Shown here piece after piece: positions 62,253 to 64,000 of a DNA stretch of 64,000 bases; the first letter of the stretch is position 1; each line of letters opens with the position of its first letter. The notes under the pieces were generated by a model. That model was given only the letters and a program-made list of their open reading frames with translations. It was not told the origin of the DNA and searched no databases. Made by a program: the position numbers and the translations under genes. Source of the DNA: Mitsuaria sp. PDC51 (lineage in GTDB: Bacteria; Pseudomonadota; Gammaproteobacteria; Burkholderiales; Burkholderiaceae_C); assembly GCF_900113225.1 (NCBI RefSeq), contig NZ_FOZE01000002.1, positions 1,364,001 through 1,428,000 of the forward strand, read 5' to 3'.

Positions 62253-62289
62253 TCGACGACGGCTTCCCGCAGGCAGGACGACGGCGACG

Positions 62290-63216
62290 ATGGTGGCGAC
62301 GGCGATGACGACCATGACGACGACGGCCGTGAAGGCCAAGGAGGCGGACGGAGCGACGCACGCGGCCTCGGATGGTCATTGGCTCCAGTTGCGGCGGGAC
62401 GCACGCACCGGCATCGAGACCGTGCGCGCCCATTTCGACGGCCACGCCTACGACCCGCACGGACATGACGAACTGCTCATCGGCGTCACGCTGCAGGGGG
62501 TGCAGCGCTTCCGCTGCCACCGCTCGCTGCACACGAGCACGCCCGGCCGGGCGATCCTGATCGAGCCGGGCGCCATCCATGACGGCCATGCGCCGGAGGC
62601 CGGTGGCTTCACCTACGCGATGCTGTACCTCCCGCAGGCCTGGACGGCGCAGTTGTTGGCCCGCCATGAGCTGGGCGGGCTGAGCGCGCTGCAGCCCGCC
62701 TTCCGCCACACGCTGGCCGACGACAGTCGGCTCTGCGCCGCCATCCGGCAAGCCTTCCTGGCGCTGCACCTCGACGAGGGCCGCCTCGCCTGTGACCAGC
62801 AACTCGATGCGCTGATTGGCCTGCTCGCCGGACAGCTCGGCGAGTCGCCGCCGCGCGGCGACGCCGCCCGCCCGATGGTGCGCGCCCGGGACTTCCTGCA
62901 CGACGGCATGGCCGGCGACATCGGCCTGGACGAGCTTGCGGCCTACACCGGCATGGACCGTTTCCGGCTGACGCGGCAGTTCAAGCAGGCCTTCGGCCAG
63001 TCGCCGCATGCCTACCTGGTGAGCCTGCGGCTGCGCGCGGCGCGGGCGCTGCTCGCCGAGGGCAAACGGCCATCGGAGGTCGCCACGGCGGTCGGCTTTT
63101 CCGACCAGAGCCACCTGGGCCGCTGGTTCCAGCGCGCCTACCGCCTCACACCGGCCGACTACCGGCGCCGCTGCACAAACGTTCTAGACCCCGAGCCGGG
63201 CACGCGCAGACGATGA
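62290..63216 (+). CDS. AraC-family transcriptional regulator
   Basis: This protein of about 308 aa has an N-terminal cupin-like sensor (IETVRAHFDGHAYDPHGHDE, then RAILIEPGAIHDGHAPEAGG) and two C-terminal helix-turn-helices (LDELAAYTGMDRFRLTRQFK, then RPSEVATAVGFSDQSHLGRW followed by FQRAYRLTPADYRR). The start is unclear because the region is a GAC/GAT-rich tract with ATGs at 62290, 62305 and 62314, none with a good ribosome site. The DUF2000 gene follows on the same strand, a pairing seen in other proteobacteria, and may be its target. Confidence 0.85.
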   Translation: MVATAMTTMTTTAVKAKEADGATHAASDGHWLQLRRDARTGIETVRAHFDGHAYDPHGHDELLIGVTLQGVQRFRCHRSLHTSTPGRAILIEPGAIHDGHAPEAGGFTYAMLYLPQAWTAQLLARHELGGLSALQPAFRHTLADDSRLCAAIRQAFLALHLDEGRLACDQQLDALIGLLAGQLGESPPRGDAARPMVRARDFLHDGMAGDIGLDELAAYTGMDRFRLTRQFKQAFGQSPHAYLVSLRLRAARALLAEGKRPSEVATAVGFSDQSHLGRWFQRAYRLTPADYRRRCTNVLDPEPGTRRR

Positions 63217-63244
63217 CGGCTTCATTGTTGAAGCACGCCGTGCG

Positions 63245-63658
63245 ATGTCCATGTTTGATACGAAAGTGGCGCTCATCGTCCGCGACGACCTCGCGACCTG
63301 GCAACGACTGAACGTCGTGGCCTTCCTGGCCACCGGCGTGGCCGCCTCGGCACCGGAAGCCCTGGGCGAGCCCTACGTCGATGCGCGGGGGCGCCGTTAC
63401 ACCGCGATGCTGGGTCAGCCGATGCTGGTCTTCGAGGCGGACCTCGCCGGGCTGCAGGCGGCGCACCGCAAGGGCCTGGACGCCGGTCTGACGCTGGTGC
63501 CCTATGTCCACGCGATGTTCTCGACCGGTCACGATGAGGCCAACCGCCAAGTCTTCCTGGCCGGCGACGCGGATCGGCCGGACCTGGTCGGCCTGGCGCT
63601 GCGGGGCCCGAGGAAGGCGGTCGACCAAGCGGCCAAGGGCCTCTCGCTGCACCGTTGA
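63245..63658 (+). CDS. DUF2000 family protein
   Basis: This 137-aa protein matches the DUF2000 family (VALIVRDDLATWQRLNVVAF, LATGVAASAPEALGEPYVDA, DAGLTLVPYVHAMFSTGHD). The fold is related to peptidyl-tRNA hydrolase II; its biochemical role is unknown. It starts 28 nt after the AraC gene and is probably controlled by it. No signal peptide. Confidence 0.88.
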   Translation: MSMFDTKVALIVRDDLATWQRLNVVAFLATGVAASAPEALGEPYVDARGRRYTAMLGQPMLVFEADLAGLQAAHRKGLDAGLTLVPYVHAMFSTGHDEANRQVFLAGDADRPDLVGLALRGPRKAVDQAAKGLSLHR

Positions 63659-63712
63659 CCGGGGCTCGGTTGTCCGCATGGAGCTGTCGCGCCGGGCCGC
63701 TACATTCGCCGG

Positions 63713-64000
63713 ATGCCATTGAGTCAAGCCGCCTGGGCCCGCATCGTCCCGTTCGCGCTCTTCATGTCGCTGCTGGCGCTGCGGGGCGCCCTGCCCGAGG
63801 AAAACGCCTGGGGCCTCGACCCGCGCTGGATCTATGCGCTGAACCTCGTCGTGGTCGGTGGCGCGCTGGCCTGGTTCTGGCGCGCTTACGGCGAGTTCGC
63901 CCGCCAGAACCGCCCCACGGCCGGCGAGGCGGGACTGAGCGTCGTCGTCGGCCTGGTCGTCTTCGGGCTGTGGATCTCGCTGGATGCGCCGTGGATGCGG
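63713..64000 (+). CDS. CAAX-protease-related membrane protein, N-terminus only (partial)
   Basis: Only the first 96 residues are inside the window; the frame is open to the right edge. It begins MPLSQAAWARIVPFALFMSL with at least three hydrophobic segments (YALNLVVVGGALAWFWRAY and LSVVVGLVVFGLWISLD). The start resembles the CAAX-protease-related proteins found beside exosortase genes in Burkholderiales (PEP-CTERM sorting loci). The catalytic EExxxR motif would lie outside the window, so the call rests on N-terminal resemblance only. Confidence 0.5.
   Translation, partial: MPLSQAAWARIVPFALFMSLLALRGALPEENAWGLDPRWIYALNLVVVGGALAWFWRAYGEFARQNRPTAGEAGLSVVVGLVVFGLWISLDAPWMR

Overview
The window is 64 kb of dense, very GC-rich bacterial chromosome (mostly about 70% G+C). 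Gene content and style point to a betaproteobacterium of the order Burkholderiales, perhaps near Roseateles, Mitsuaria or Rubrivivax. This placement is an inference: there is no rRNA gene to confirm it. The supporting genes are GTP-type PEP carboxykinase, DadA, an ArgO/ArgP-like pair, RlmJ, the Anbu/ATP-grasp operon, many diguanylate cyclases and LysR regulators, and the start of what looks like an exosortase-associated CAAX protease gene. No tRNA, rRNA, CRISPR array, integrase or complete insertion sequence was seen.

Layout. 1-2.8 kb: molybdate uptake (modE-like, modA, modB, modC on the minus strand) with a ModE-like operator. 2.8-4.9 kb: a Cache/PAS/GGDEF diguanylate cyclase. 5.1-9.3 kb: four plus-strand genes (circularly permuted ATP-grasp, alpha-E, transglutaminase-like, Anbu) forming a peptide-synthesis/proteolysis operon. 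9.3-15.5 kb: an SnoaL-like exported protein, a polar amino-acid ABC importer with a GntR regulator, nadC and an FAH-family hydrolase. 15.6-19.4 kb: rlpA and a tandem pair of membrane diguanylate cyclases. 19.4-21.8 kb: a restriction-modification cassette of clearly lower G+C, the best horizontal-transfer candidate. 22.1-26.4 kb: a TonB-dependent siderophore receptor behind a Fur-box-like palindrome and long leader, then a TPR/GGDEF protein. 26.4-31 kb: mmsA with a divergent LysR gene, then an MFS/DeoR pair.

31.2-34.1 kb: a secreted subtilase whose C-terminus is seven exact-length 44-residue repeats. It is translationally coupled to a small exported protein that resembles the protease's own inhibitor-I9-like propeptide; this is the most novel-looking unit here. 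34.1-36.4 kb: DinB, GNAT, a UPF0149 protein and a possible non-coding RNA. 36.4-43.6 kb: an S9 peptidase, an Hsp70-like ATPase, dadA, and a divergent lysE/argP-type pair. 43.6-50.6 kb: small proteins, UspA, a metallophosphoesterase, a citrate-synthase-like/CaiB operon divergent from an IclR gene with a large palindromic operator, and a SEC-C UPF0149 protein with a LysR regulator. 50.9-64 kb: an 80-residue protein, pckG, an Lrp/EamA pair, a GAF sensor, a MOSC protein, an old yellow enzyme, a Tat-like beta-helix protein, rlmJ, an NmrA-like protein with LysR and AraC regulators, a DUF2000 protein and a truncated CAAX-protease-like gene.

Themes. Four diguanylate cyclases, all with an intact-looking RxxD inhibitory site, lie within 24 kb and no EAL or HD-GYP phosphodiesterase is present, so c-di-GMP breakdown must be encoded elsewhere. 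Many regulators sit divergently from or inside the units they probably control, and several of these intergenic gaps carry clear palindromes.
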